A DNA stretch of 24,805 nucleotides from Methanothrix harundinacea. Lineage in GTDB: Archaea > Halobacteriota > Methanosarcinia > Methanotrichales > Methanotrichaceae. Shown here piece after piece: positions 15,870 to 23,262 of the stretch (its first letter is position 1; each line of letters begins with the position of its first letter). Location: positions 1-24,805 of the forward strand of contig DAQG01000082.1 in assembly GCA_002502785.1 (NCBI GenBank), read 5' to 3'. The translations under genes were made by a program, and so were the position numbers. The notes beneath the pieces were generated by a model. It worked only from the letters and a program-made list of their open reading frames with translations. It was not told where the DNA came from and made no database searches.

Positions 15870-16718
15870 TCACCTCCCTGCAAGGACCGATATCACCTCG
15901 GGAATCGCCTTCGACGCCACCTCTGGGACAGACCCACCGCTGAGTACGAAGACTATGCCCTTCCCGCCTGCGGCGTCCTTGATGATCCTCGCCATCTTGG
16001 GGTAGGCGACTGTGGTGAGCTCAAAACCGCCGTAGTCGTCGGCGTGAGAGTCGTGGCCGAATATTACAAAGCAGATCTGAAAATCGAAGTTCTTGGCCAT
16101 CTCCATGGCGCTCTCAAGCTCGCTCAAAAACGTATCGTCTTTGGCATCAAACCCGATCCCGACGTCGTAGTTATTCTTAATCCCGTCGAAGTTGGAGCTC
16201 TGCTGGTGGTTGAAGTTTATGTGGTAGACGTTGGGGTCATCTCCGAAGAAGTTTCTAGTGCCGTCGCCGAAGTGGGGGTCGACGTCCACGATCAAAAACC
16301 TCTCTAGGCCCATCTCTCTCAACCTCATGATAGCTATCGCCACGTCATTGAAGTAGCAGAATCCCCAGCAGCTCCCTGGGCTTGCGTGGTGGCCTGCGGT
16401 CCCCGTGTAAGCAAAGGCGTTCTCGGCCTCGCCCTTCGCCACCATCTCCGCGGCCTTGAGGACGCTTCCCGCCGAGAGGAGGGCGACGTCGTAATACATC
16501 CGGTTGTAAGACTCGCTTCTCATGCTCTCCATGTGCTCGGGGGTGTGGGCCTTTTCGACGAGTTTGAGCGGTGCGGGCTCGGGCTCGAAGACCTGGACAT
16601 CGTCGCCCTCCAAAAGGCCAGAATTCGCCAGGGCTTCAAAAGAGGGTTTGATGCGGGCCTTGAGGACGCTATGCCCCTTCGACCCGAAATCCTCGTGATA
16701 GATAACGGAAACCAACAT
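15870..16718 (-). CDS. Histone deacetylase-fold protein with altered active-site Tyr position
   Basis: 282 residues. This arginase/HDAC-fold family covers histone, polyamine and acetoin-utilisation deacetylases. The family Zn/catalytic parts are present: His110-His111 in GTAGHHASPGSCWGFCYFND, Asp147 and His149 in IVDVDPHFGDGT, and Asp228 in GHDSHADDYGGFELT. The usual C-terminal GGY, whose Tyr stabilises the transition state, reads SGGSVPEV here, so Ser replaces Tyr. A TATA box (16741-16750) lies about 25-30 bases before ATG 16718, implying a leaderless or very short leader mRNA. The stop overlaps the DUF89 gene. Substrate could be a lysine-acetylated protein or a small acetylated amine; the Tyr loss lowers confidence in ordinary deacetylase activity. 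Confidence 0.88.
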   Translation of the reverse strand: MLVSVIYHEDFGSKGHSVLKARIKPSFEALANSGLLEGDDVQVFEPEPAPLKLVEKAHTPEHMESMRSESYNRMYYDVALLSAGSVLKAAEMVAKGEAENAFAYTGTAGHHASPGSCWGFCYFNDVAIAIMRLREMGLERFLIVDVDPHFGDGTRNFFGDDPNVYHINFNHQQSSNFDGIKNNYDVGIGFDAKDDTFLSELESAMEMAKNFDFQICFVIFGHDSHADDYGGFELTTVAYPKMARIIKDAAGGKGIVFVLSGGSVPEVASKAIPEVISVLAGR

Positions 16719-16738
16719 GGCCCCTAGGTTTCCGATCG

Positions 16739-16751
16739 ACCTTATAAAACG
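16739..16751 (-). promoter_or_regulatory. TATA box of the HDAC-DUF89 pair
   Basis: The minus strand reads CGTTTTATAAGG, placing the start of transcription near the ATG at 16718. Confidence 0.6.
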
Positions 16752-16766
16752 TTCCTTTCCGAGCCT

Positions 16767-18302
16767 CTAGATCTGGGAGTACCTCGGATACCTCTCGAGG
16801 AGCATCCCCTCGACGAAGATCGGCGTTTCCCTGAGGGCGTCGTTGGCGGCCCTTTGGACCTCCCAGTCCTTGCTGGAGTATATGGTGAAGAGCGGCTCCC
16901 CCTTCTTCACGACCTCGCCCATCTTCTTGTGGATTCTGACACCGGCCTTCTTGTCGGCGGGGGCGCCGGCGTTCCTCGCTATCTCGATTATCCTCTTGTT
17001 GTCGAAGGAGATGACGTAGCCGTTCGTCGGGGCGAGGATGTCATGCGTGTACTCGCCAATCTCGATCTCGCTGCTCTTGACCTTGGGGTCGCCCCCCTGA
17101 GCCTCGATGATCTCCATCATCTTCTGGTGGGCTTTGCCGCTGGTGAGGATCCTCTCGGCCATGGCCCTCCCCTCGCCTCGGGCGGCGACGCAACCCATCC
17201 CGGCGCTGCACCCGATTTCGAGCAGTATCCCGGCCAGGGAGAGGCTCTTCTCCCGGAGGCTGTTTGGCCCCTGGCCGCTCTCGAGCATGGTGAGGGCCTC
17301 TTTCACCTCCAGGGCCGGGCCCACCGTCCTTCCCACGGGCGAGGCGCCGAAGGTCATGGCGCACTCGACCCTGATCCCGAGCCGGTCCCCAAGGTCGATG
17401 AGGTCTTTGGCCATAGACCTTCCGTCAGCGGCCGTCGGCAACTTCGTTCCGGGGCCCACGGGCATGTCCATCACCACTGAGTCTGCGCCCACCGCCCCCT
17501 TCTTGGCCATTATCGATGCCAGCATCTGGCTGTAGGGGTCGATGGTGAGGGCGTACTCGGCCCTTATCAGCTTGTCGTCAGCGGGAGCGATGTTCGTCGC
17601 CCCGCCCCAGGCGAGAATTCCGCCCACGCTTTCTGCGATCTCCTTGATCTCATCGGCGGAAAACTCCACGGGAGCCAGAATCTCCATCAGGTCTGATGTA
17701 CCCCCGGCCCCGGTGATGGCTCTTGAGCTTGTCTTTGGGATGAGAAGGCCCGCGGCCGCCACGATCGGGACCACCAGGAGGGAGACCTTGTTTCCGGGAA
17801 CTCCGCCGATGCTGTGCTTGTCGACCACGGGGTGGGTGTCGAAGTGGATCCGCTCCCCTGTCTCGATCATAGCCCTCGTCAGCCACTCGGTCTCCTGGGA
17901 GTCGAAGTTTCTTATGTAGAGGGTGGTGAGGTAGGCGGAGATTTCGACGTCGCTCAGGTTGTTGTCGACGATGTCCTGGACGATCGTCCTGATCTGGTCT
18001 TCGGTGAGCTTCTCCTGGTCCATGATCCTCTTGATGTAGCTGACCGAGGCGGGCTTGGCCGCTGGAGCCACGTCCACCTCTCTCGCCTCCCCGATCTTCT
18101 GGTGGGCCTCGGTGAATATCCCAACTTTCCCGGGCTCCACCATCTGGGTGGTGACGTCCAGGATCGCGGTGAAGGAGGCGCCTTTTGCCTTCACCCTGAC
18201 CCGATCGCCGGCGTTCATGCCCATCTCTCTTGCGTCGGCCAGGTTCAGCATCACCTTGTACTGTCCTATTTCAATGTCGAAGGGGTTGACCTCGAATAAC
18301 AT
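16767..18302 (-). CDS. deoA: AMP phosphorylase
   Basis: 511 residues. Archaeal AMP phosphorylase (annotated deoA-like) phosphorolyses AMP and other NMPs to ribose-1,5-bisphosphate and base, the entry to a pathway that ends at form III RuBisCO. It has the archaeal N-terminal extension of about 84 residues (MLFEVNPFDIEIGQYKVML) before the thymidine-phosphorylase-like core. Core motifs: DKHSIGGVPGNK (161-172) and KTSSRAITGAGGTSD (190-204), plus SVGGILAWGGATNIAPADDKLI and a C-terminal barrel part with GVRIHKKMGEVVKKGEPLFTIYS. The SD AAAGAGGTT lies just before ATG 18302. RuBisCO and R15P isomerase are not in the window. It lies 48 bases upstream of the HDAC-like gene, which has its own TATA box. 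Confidence 0.95.
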   Translation of the reverse strand: MLFEVNPFDIEIGQYKVMLNLADAREMGMNAGDRVRVKAKGASFTAILDVTTQMVEPGKVGIFTEAHQKIGEAREVDVAPAAKPASVSYIKRIMDQEKLTEDQIRTIVQDIVDNNLSDVEISAYLTTLYIRNFDSQETEWLTRAMIETGERIHFDTHPVVDKHSIGGVPGNKVSLLVVPIVAAAGLLIPKTSSRAITGAGGTSDLMEILAPVEFSADEIKEIAESVGGILAWGGATNIAPADDKLIRAEYALTIDPYSQMLASIMAKKGAVGADSVVMDMPVGPGTKLPTAADGRSMAKDLIDLGDRLGIRVECAMTFGASPVGRTVGPALEVKEALTMLESGQGPNSLREKSLSLAGILLEIGCSAGMGCVAARGEGRAMAERILTSGKAHQKMMEIIEAQGGDPKVKSSEIEIGEYTHDILAPTNGYVISFDNKRIIEIARNAGAPADKKAGVRIHKKMGEVVKKGEPLFTIYSSKDWEVQRAANDALRETPIFVEGMLLERYPRYSQI

Positions 18303-18374
18303 GTTGAACCTCTTTTCGCTTCGGAAGTAAGATAGATTTCAGCCTTCAAACGTTCGTATATCTGATCTCAAGCC

Positions 18375-19178
18375 TTAATTAATTCTCTCTTCTGCAGGGC
18401 AAACTATCTTGCGCCAGTCTCGGGATAGATCCTTGAGGCTGTCGATCATCTCCGAGACCTTCCTTTTGGCCTCGACGTGGTCGGTGTTGCAGACTATCCG
18501 AAACTCGTCCCTGGACTCGATGATCATGACGTCCGCCCCAAAGATCGGCCAGGATAGGTCCACAGCGGCAAGGGAGATATCCCGCCATGTGGATGGCCTC
18601 TCCCTGACAAACTCGCTTGCGATCGCCAAGGCCGATTCGACTCCGGCTCTCATTCCATCGGAGAGGTCGATTCTCGTCCAGAAGTCGTAGTCGTCCCTCA
18701 TCTTGGGGTACAGCTCTCTTATTGCCGTTTCGATGTAGAGGTTGTAGGCGACGGTTCTCGTGGGGTCGAAGGAGAGGACGCCGCACCTTGCGATCCTGTC
18801 CAGGTTTTCCCTTGCCCTCGGAAAGTAGGCGGGAAATATCTCGGGGTCGGTCCTGCAGATGATCCTCTCTATCCCCAGGTCGACGAGGACGTTCATCATC
18901 TCAAGAGCGATCTTAGCGCAGAACCCGCACCCTGAACCTATGTGATGTTTCATCACCTTCTCCTCGAAGAGGACGTGGTAGAACTCGTGGAGGAGGGGGT
19001 AAGGCTCGGGCTCCGAGAGGTATATCCGATAACCGTCCCGCTCCTGGACCGTCCTCCCGAGGACGAAGGGCTCCTCGCTGATCTCGACCTCCACGTCGAC
19101 ATCGAGCCTCCAGGCCTTCTTCAGCCCATCTACGATCTTGATGAGGCCTTCTCCAGAAGGGTCAGAGATCGGATCCAC
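18375..19178 (-). CDS. Unrecognised HExxH protein, predicted metallopeptidase-like
   Basis: 267 residues, not recognised as a named family. It has an HExxH zinc-binding signature, His64-Glu65-His68 in LLHEFYHVLFEE, within a helix-like segment. A Cys pair (C84, C87 in SGCGFC) and the helix AKIALEMMNVLVDLGIERI follow. Possible third ligands downstream include Glu or His in DPEIFPAYFPR or YNLYIETAIRELY, but I cannot assign one. There is no signal peptide or membrane helix, so it should be cytosolic. The start is GTG 19178, with GGGAG close upstream. It overlaps the nucleotidyltransferase gene by 49 bases, which is long for this operon. It ends the MBF1-TsaC-nucleotidyltransferase run, suggesting a linked RNA or proteostasis task (inference). 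Confidence 0.75.
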   Translation of the reverse strand: MDPISDPSGEGLIKIVDGLKKAWRLDVDVEVEISEEPFVLGRTVQERDGYRIYLSEPEPYPLLHEFYHVLFEEKVMKHHIGSGCGFCAKIALEMMNVLVDLGIERIICRTDPEIFPAYFPRARENLDRIARCGVLSFDPTRTVAYNLYIETAIRELYPKMRDDYDFWTRIDLSDGMRAGVESALAIASEFVRERPSTWRDISLAAVDLSWPIFGADVMIIESRDEFRIVCNTDHVEAKRKVSEMIDSLKDLSRDWRKIVCPAEERIN

Positions 19179-20071
19179 TCTCCCTTTGCCACTCTCGACG
19201 TTCCTACCACGAGCCTTTTGCCGTCCCTCGTCTCCTCAACGACGCCGCAGGCCTCGATCCTTTCCCCCGGTTGGGCCTGGCCTGCGTAGGTGTGGGTGTA
19301 ACAGAGGATCTCAGGGATCTCGACGTGGTCGATCTCGAAGACAGCGGGGTTGTCGAAGGCAAACTCCGCGTCGAGAACGCGCCCCTCGATCTTTCGCCGT
19401 CCCAATTTTTTACCCGGTGGGAAAGGCGGCCTGATCTGGTCCCAGTCCCTGGTGAAGAGAAGGTCGAAGTAGGTTTTATCCACAAGCCCCCGGTTTCCCT
19501 TTCTCTTCTCGTGGAGGATGAACTCGTCGCGATCGATCTCCGGAACCCTCTTGTTGTAAATCTTATCCCAGGTGGCCTCGTCAAGGTCCTGGATTCGTCC
19601 GTCCTCTTTTTTGGCCCTCTCTACGACGTCCCTTGCCCGCCACCAGTCGCTCCCGTAGACGAGAAAATCTATATCGGAACTTGGCCCTTCAAGCCCCACA
19701 AGCATCGAGCCCGTGATCCCCATGCTCCCCTGGGGAATTCCACCTTCTTTCAGGACTGAGACTATCTTTCCGACCCGCAGGTCTCGTTCCGCAACCTTTG
19801 GAAGCTCCTTTTCCGGCCTGTAGAGCCGAAGAATGTCCTCCTCCGGGACGACGTGGACGTCCTGAACGTACTCGGGTTTTTCCCTTCGGAGAAACTCGTA
19901 TGCCATCTCGAAGTCGAGCTTTCGGTATCTAACGCCCTCGGCTGTCCTCTCACCCTTTGGGTCTGGAACGTACCTGAGCATGCACCTGATCCCCTCGGGG
20001 TGGTGGTAGTCGACGACGGCGAATATCCAGCCGTCGACGGTCTGGAAGAAGTCTCTGATTCTCGCGTTCAT
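19130..20071 (-). CDS. Predicted nucleotidyltransferase (COG1665-like)
   Basis: 313 residues. It resembles the uncharacterised archaeal nucleotidyltransferase family COG1665. The polymerase-beta-type signature is GITGSMLVGLEGPSSDIDFLVYG: Gly121-Ser122 and the metal-binding Asp133 and Asp135. A further acidic candidate is Asp in TYFDLLFTRDWD. An N-terminal domain of about 100 residues (DGWIFAVVDYHHPEGIRCMLRY, DVHVVPEEDILRLYRPEKEL) precedes it. A C-terminal beta-rich part (GRRKIEGRVLDAEFAFDNPAVF, IEACGVVEE) may bind nucleic acid. The substrate is unknown. It starts in the tsaC stop (ATGA, 20068-20071). Confidence 0.82.
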   Translation of the reverse strand: MNARIRDFFQTVDGWIFAVVDYHHPEGIRCMLRYVPDPKGERTAEGVRYRKLDFEMAYEFLRREKPEYVQDVHVVPEEDILRLYRPEKELPKVAERDLRVGKIVSVLKEGGIPQGSMGITGSMLVGLEGPSSDIDFLVYGSDWWRARDVVERAKKEDGRIQDLDEATWDKIYNKRVPEIDRDEFILHEKRKGNRGLVDKTYFDLLFTRDWDQIRPPFPPGKKLGRRKIEGRVLDAEFAFDNPAVFEIDHVEIPEILCYTHTYAGQAQPGERIEACGVVEETRDGKRLVVGTSRVAKGEWIRSLTLLEKASSRS

Positions 20072-20652
20072 CCTAAAAGCTCCCGCGCCCTGTCCATTCC
20101 TGCCCCTTCCCTGATCACCTTTCTCGCCGCAAGGTCGACGAGGGTCGATGGCCGGGCGAACCTGGATCTTCCCCCGTCCAGAACTATGTCGACCTTTTCT
20201 GCGATCTTTGGGTCCAGCTCCTCCAGGCTTGCAGGCGGCGGGTTGCCCGAGAGGTTTGCGCTCGTCGAGGTGATGGGCCCCGTCATCCCGATCAGCTCCA
20301 ATGCCATCGGATGGTCCGGGAACCTTATCCCCACAAGAGGCGATCCGGCCGTGACGGGGTCGGGTAGGTCTGGGTTTCTTTCGACGAGGACCGTGATGGG
20401 GCCCGGCAGCATTTTTCTTAGGAGGGGCATGTCTCTTTCATCGATTGAGGCGACCTGCTCGATCATCTCGAAGCTGGCAACGGCAACCGATAGAGGCATC
20501 TTGCGGGCCCGACCTTTGATCTCGAAGACCCTATCCACCGCCTCGGGGATGAAGACTGACGCCCCGATCCCGTATACCGTCTCCGTCGGGTATACCGCCG
20601 TTCCCCCACGGGCCAGGACCTCCGCCACCTCGTTGATCGTTTTCGGCATCAT
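20068..20652 (-). CDS. tsaC: L-threonylcarbamoyladenylate synthase (Sua5/YrdC/TsaC family)
   Basis: 194 residues, YrdC domain only, without the Sua5 C-terminal domain. It makes threonylcarbamoyl-AMP from Thr, bicarbonate and ATP for t6A37 of ANN-decoding tRNAs. Motifs: GGTAVYPTETVYGIGASVF, IKGRARKMPLSVAVAS (KxR-type ATP/RNA residues), LPGPITVLVE, VGIRFPDHPMALELI, and ITSTSANLSGNPPP (SxN signature). The frame is open 21 codons upstream, but ATG 20652, which overlaps the MBF1 stop by ATGA, is preferred. It sits between MBF1 and the nucleotidyltransferase, each overlapping by four bases. Confidence 0.94.
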   Translation of the reverse strand: MMPKTINEVAEVLARGGTAVYPTETVYGIGASVFIPEAVDRVFEIKGRARKMPLSVAVASFEMIEQVASIDERDMPLLRKMLPGPITVLVERNPDLPDPVTAGSPLVGIRFPDHPMALELIGMTGPITSTSANLSGNPPPASLEELDPKIAEKVDIVLDGGRSRFARPSTLVDLAARKVIREGAGMDRARELLG

Positions 20653-21134
20653 TTCTTCTTGATGGAGGCGATGTCGCCCAGGGTCAGGCCCCTTCCGCCT
20701 TTGCCCGACTTCCATTCCTCGTCGCCAACCATGTCCGTCAGCTTTACGTTCAGCTCCCTCTCGAGCTTGATCCTCACCGAGTCCTCGGGAACGATCTCGT
20801 GCCGTTCGATCTTTCTGATGAGGGATGCCTTCTCCTTGATCTTGATTCCCAGCTCCTCCGGCGTCAGATCCATCCCTTCCCGGGCCTCTTTCACGATCCG
20901 GCCGTATTCGGGGACTATCTCTGGCATCTCCCTGAACTCGTCGCGACGGGGCCTGGGCTTGGGTGGTGCTCTGAAGGCCCGCTCTTGGGGAACGACCTTT
21001 CTGGGTACAGGTGAAAACTTGTCTGCGACCTCTCCAAACCGGACGCAGCTGTTGCAGACCTGCAGTTCAGATCCGTCGATCACCACTTTTCTTGGTTTAC
21101 CGGAGACCTCTGTACCGCATATCTCACACTGCAT
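20649..21134 (-). CDS. mbf1: Multiprotein bridging factor 1 (MBF1) homologue, zinc ribbon + HTH
   Basis: 161 residues. The archaeal form has an N-terminal zinc ribbon (CEICG at 3-7, CNSC at 27-30) joined by a proline/arginine-rich linker (PPKPRPRRDEF) to a cro/C1-type helix-turn-helix (YGRIVKEAREGMDLTPEELGIKIKEKASLIRKIERHE). Archaeal MBF1 interacts with the ribosome and translation rather than acting as a classical coactivator, as known for some crenarchaeal homologues. It heads the operon, with the TATA box at 21171-21180 on the minus strand, interleaved with the PAN promoter. Its last codon overlaps tsaC by four bases. Confidence 0.93.
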   Translation of the reverse strand: MQCEICGTEVSGKPRKVVIDGSELQVCNSCVRFGEVADKFSPVPRKVVPQERAFRAPPKPRPRRDEFREMPEIVPEYGRIVKEAREGMDLTPEELGIKIKEKASLIRKIERHEIVPEDSVRIKLERELNVKLTDMVGDEEWKSGKGGRGLTLGDIASIKKK

Positions 21135-21193
21135 ATTCGCTCATCTCGGAAAAGTTTAATAGCAGTCAACGTTAAATACGCTTTGGAGATCCC
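21135..21193. promoter_or_regulatory. Interleaved divergent promoters of mbf1 and pan
   Basis: The gap is only 59 bp. TATA-like GTTTAATAGC (21154-21163, plus strand) is about 30-40 bases before pan. CGTATTTAAC (21180-21171, minus strand) is about 40 bases before mbf1. Each box lies nearer the opposite gene, so the two preinitiation complexes would collide. TTTGGAGATCCC just before ATG 21194 is pan's SD. Confidence 0.6.
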
Positions 21194-22414
21194 ATGGACG
21201 AATCGCGAGTCGGCGCTGATTTTTCGCGCTACCTGATGGACCGGATGCGCCAGCTCGAAGAGCGAAACCTCGCTCTTCGAGAGCAGAAGGATCGGGTGGA
21301 GGGCGAAAAGCGCATCATGGAGAACCAGAAGCTCAAGTTCGAGCGCGAGGTTAGAAAGCTGAGGAGCGAGCTTGAGCGTCTTAGGACGGGGCCTCTGATC
21401 GTGGGCACGATCCTGGACGTTCTGGACGACAACCGTGTGGTGGTCAAAAGCAGCACAGGACCTCGATTCGTGGTCAACGTCTCTCAGTTCATTGAGGGAG
21501 ACCTCAGGCCCGGAACCAGGGTCGCCCTGAACCAGCAGTCATTTTCCGTTATGTTCGCCCTACCGTCGTCTCACGATCCAGCGGTCTTCGGCATGGAGAT
21601 TGAAGATGCTCCCGACGTTGATTTCGGCCAGATAGGCGGGCTTGAAGACCAGATATCTGAGATCAGGGAGATTGTGGAGCTGCCGCTGAAGAGGCCCGAC
21701 CTCTTCATCAAGGTGGGGATAGAGCCGCCAAAGGGCGTTCTCCTCTACGGTCCCCCCGGAACCGGAAAGACCCTTCTCGCAAAAGCCGTCGCCTGCAGCA
21801 CCGAGGCCACCTTCCTGCGGGTGGTGGGAAGCGAGCTTGTCCAGAAGTACATCGGCGAGGGCGCGAGGATGGTGAGGGAGCTCTTCGAGCTCGCCCAGAA
21901 CAAGGCTCCTGCCATAATCTTCGTCGACGAGCTGGACGCCATCGGATCGAAGAGGATGGACGGGGCGACGAGCGGCGATCGCGAGGTTCAGAGGACCCTT
22001 ATGCAGCTTCTGGCGGAGATGGACGGCTTTGACCCCCGAGGCGAGGTGAAGCTGATCGCCGCCACCAACAGGCCCGACATGCTCGACCCGGCCCTCCTCC
22101 GTCCCGGCAGGTTCGACCGGTTGATCTACGTTCCCCTGCCGAACAAGGGGGGCAGGCATTCGATTCTGGCGATTCATACCGGTTTCATGAACCTCCATCC
22201 TGATGTGGACCTGAAACGGATCGCCGATGCCGCCGAGGGCGCGAGCGGTGCAGACCTGAAGGCCCTGGCGACGGAGGCCGGGATGTTCGCGATCCGGGAG
22301 GAGAGGGACGTCGTCTGCCACCGGGACTTCGAGCGGGCCCGCTCCAAGATCGCAGATTCTCATTCCGATACGACCAAAGAGGTCTCTGAAGTGGCCTTCG
22401 GCCAGTACGCCTGA
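21194..22414 (+). CDS. pan: Proteasome-activating nucleotidase PAN
   Basis: 406 residues. AAA+ hexameric unfoldase that feeds the archaeal 20S proteasome. The N-terminal coiled coil spans about 12-64 and the OB fold about 65-125. AAA+ core: Walker A GPPGTGKT (186-193), the pore-loop aromatic in KYIGEG (Tyr219), Walker B IIFVDE (Asp245-Glu246), sensor 1 Asn292, and SRH with Arg306 and Arg309 in RPGRFDR. The C-terminus ends in Gln-Tyr-Ala: the penultimate Tyr of the HbYX docking motif is kept, but the position before it is Gln, not a hydrophobic residue. The start is supported by GGAG six bases upstream. Divergent from mbf1. Confidence 0.97.
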   Translation: MDESRVGADFSRYLMDRMRQLEERNLALREQKDRVEGEKRIMENQKLKFEREVRKLRSELERLRTGPLIVGTILDVLDDNRVVVKSSTGPRFVVNVSQFIEGDLRPGTRVALNQQSFSVMFALPSSHDPAVFGMEIEDAPDVDFGQIGGLEDQISEIREIVELPLKRPDLFIKVGIEPPKGVLLYGPPGTGKTLLAKAVACSTEATFLRVVGSELVQKYIGEGARMVRELFELAQNKAPAIIFVDELDAIGSKRMDGATSGDREVQRTLMQLLAEMDGFDPRGEVKLIAATNRPDMLDPALLRPGRFDRLIYVPLPNKGGRHSILAIHTGFMNLHPDVDLKRIADAAEGASGADLKALATEAGMFAIREERDVVCHRDFERARSKIADSHSDTTKEVSEVAFGQYA

Positions 22415-22497
22415 AGAGACGCTTAATAGACCTCCACGAACCACCATTTTTCACCGGCCGGGCAAATTAACTCAGGAGCGTCGCCTACGTTGCGGGA
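22415..22497. promoter_or_regulatory. pan to ribK gap
   Basis: 83 bases. There is a CGCTTAATAGACC stretch near 22420 that could be TATA-like. No tRNA, repeat or clear terminator was seen. Confidence 0.25.
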
Positions 22498-23262
22498 ATG
22501 AGCTTTTCAGAGTTGACCTGCCTGCCGGTAGACGACATCGAAGGGAACCCTCTTTTGCGGCGAGAAGCGTTATATATCACCTCACCATATTTGAAAAGCA
22601 TCTCAAATTTGAGGGGGAGGTTAACCGAAGTTGAAATTCTGAAGAGACTCGCCCTTATCGGGGCGATGAAAAAAGAAGTTAACTTATCATCCTCGACCTT
22701 CGCCTCGTCGATCGGATCAAGCCCCCAGACCGCATCAAGGAGGCTCTCTGCCCTGGAAGAGGAGGGCTACATCGCGAGGATCGTGTCCAACGAAGGCCAG
22801 AGGGTGAGGATAACTGACGAGGGCGTCCTGAGGCTGAAGGCGGAGTACAGGGACTACCAAAAGATCTTCGAAGATTTGCAGGTCGTCAGGATCAGAGGTA
22901 GGGTCGCAGCGGGCCTGGGTGAGGGGCAATACTACATATCAAGGGCAGGTTACAGGCTGCAGTTTTCCGATAAGCTGGGCTTTGATCCCTCCCCCGGCAC
23001 TTTGAACTTGAAGCTCAATGAGCCCTTCGCCCTCAACGACTCCGATTCCAAATCGGTCAGGATCGAGGGCTTCTGTGACGAGGGCAGAACCTTCGGCGCG
23101 TGCTGGTGCCGTCCCGTCAAGATCAACGGCATAAAGGGTGCCATCGTGAGGCCTGAGCGGACGAGCTATCCTGCGAGCCTTTTGGAGCTGATAGCCCCCG
23201 TCAACCTTAGGGAGGCCCTGGGCCTTTCGGACGGGGACGAGGTGGAGGTGGCTTTGGAATGA
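22498..23262 (+). CDS. ribK: CTP-dependent riboflavin kinase with N-terminal winged HTH
   Basis: 254 residues as the longest frame. Archaeal RibK phosphorylates riboflavin to FMN using CTP. The kinase domain (about 120-254) shows RIRGRVAAGLGEGQYYIS, LGFDPSPGTLNLKL, CRPVKINGIKGAIVRPERTSY, and the C-terminal LREALGLSDGDEVEVALE. An N-terminal winged helix (LALIGAMKKEVNLSSSTFASSIGSSPQTASRRLSALEEEGYIARI, split here only as features) could sense flavin or bind DNA, as in the wider two-domain RibK group. Start uncertain: a good TATA box (22570-22577) lies inside this frame, so TTG 22609, giving 217 residues, is a real alternative. It overlaps ribB by ATGA. Confidence 0.9.
   Translation: MSFSELTCLPVDDIEGNPLLRREALYITSPYLKSISNLRGRLTEVEILKRLALIGAMKKEVNLSSSTFASSIGSSPQTASRRLSALEEEGYIARIVSNEGQRVRITDEGVLRLKAEYRDYQKIFEDLQVVRIRGRVAAGLGEGQYYISRAGYRLQFSDKLGFDPSPGTLNLKLNEPFALNDSDSKSVRIEGFCDEGRTFGACWCRPVKINGIKGAIVRPERTSYPASLLELIAPVNLREALGLSDGDEVEVALE
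22569..22578 (+). promoter_or_regulatory. TATA-like element inside the listed ribK frame
   Basis: GTTATATATC, a good archaeal TATA match, about 38 bases before the in-frame TTG 22609. It argues for a shorter RibK transcript and product. Confidence 0.45.

Noticed and set aside
16854..17480. Plus-strand frame opposite AMP phosphorylase.
   Set aside because: No motif, rich in Gly/Leu/Asp/His as expected for a shadow frame; AMP phosphorylase is certain.
21560..22447. 295-codon minus-strand frame opposite pan.
   Set aside because: Antisense to the AAA+ core; composition typical of a GC-rich shadow.
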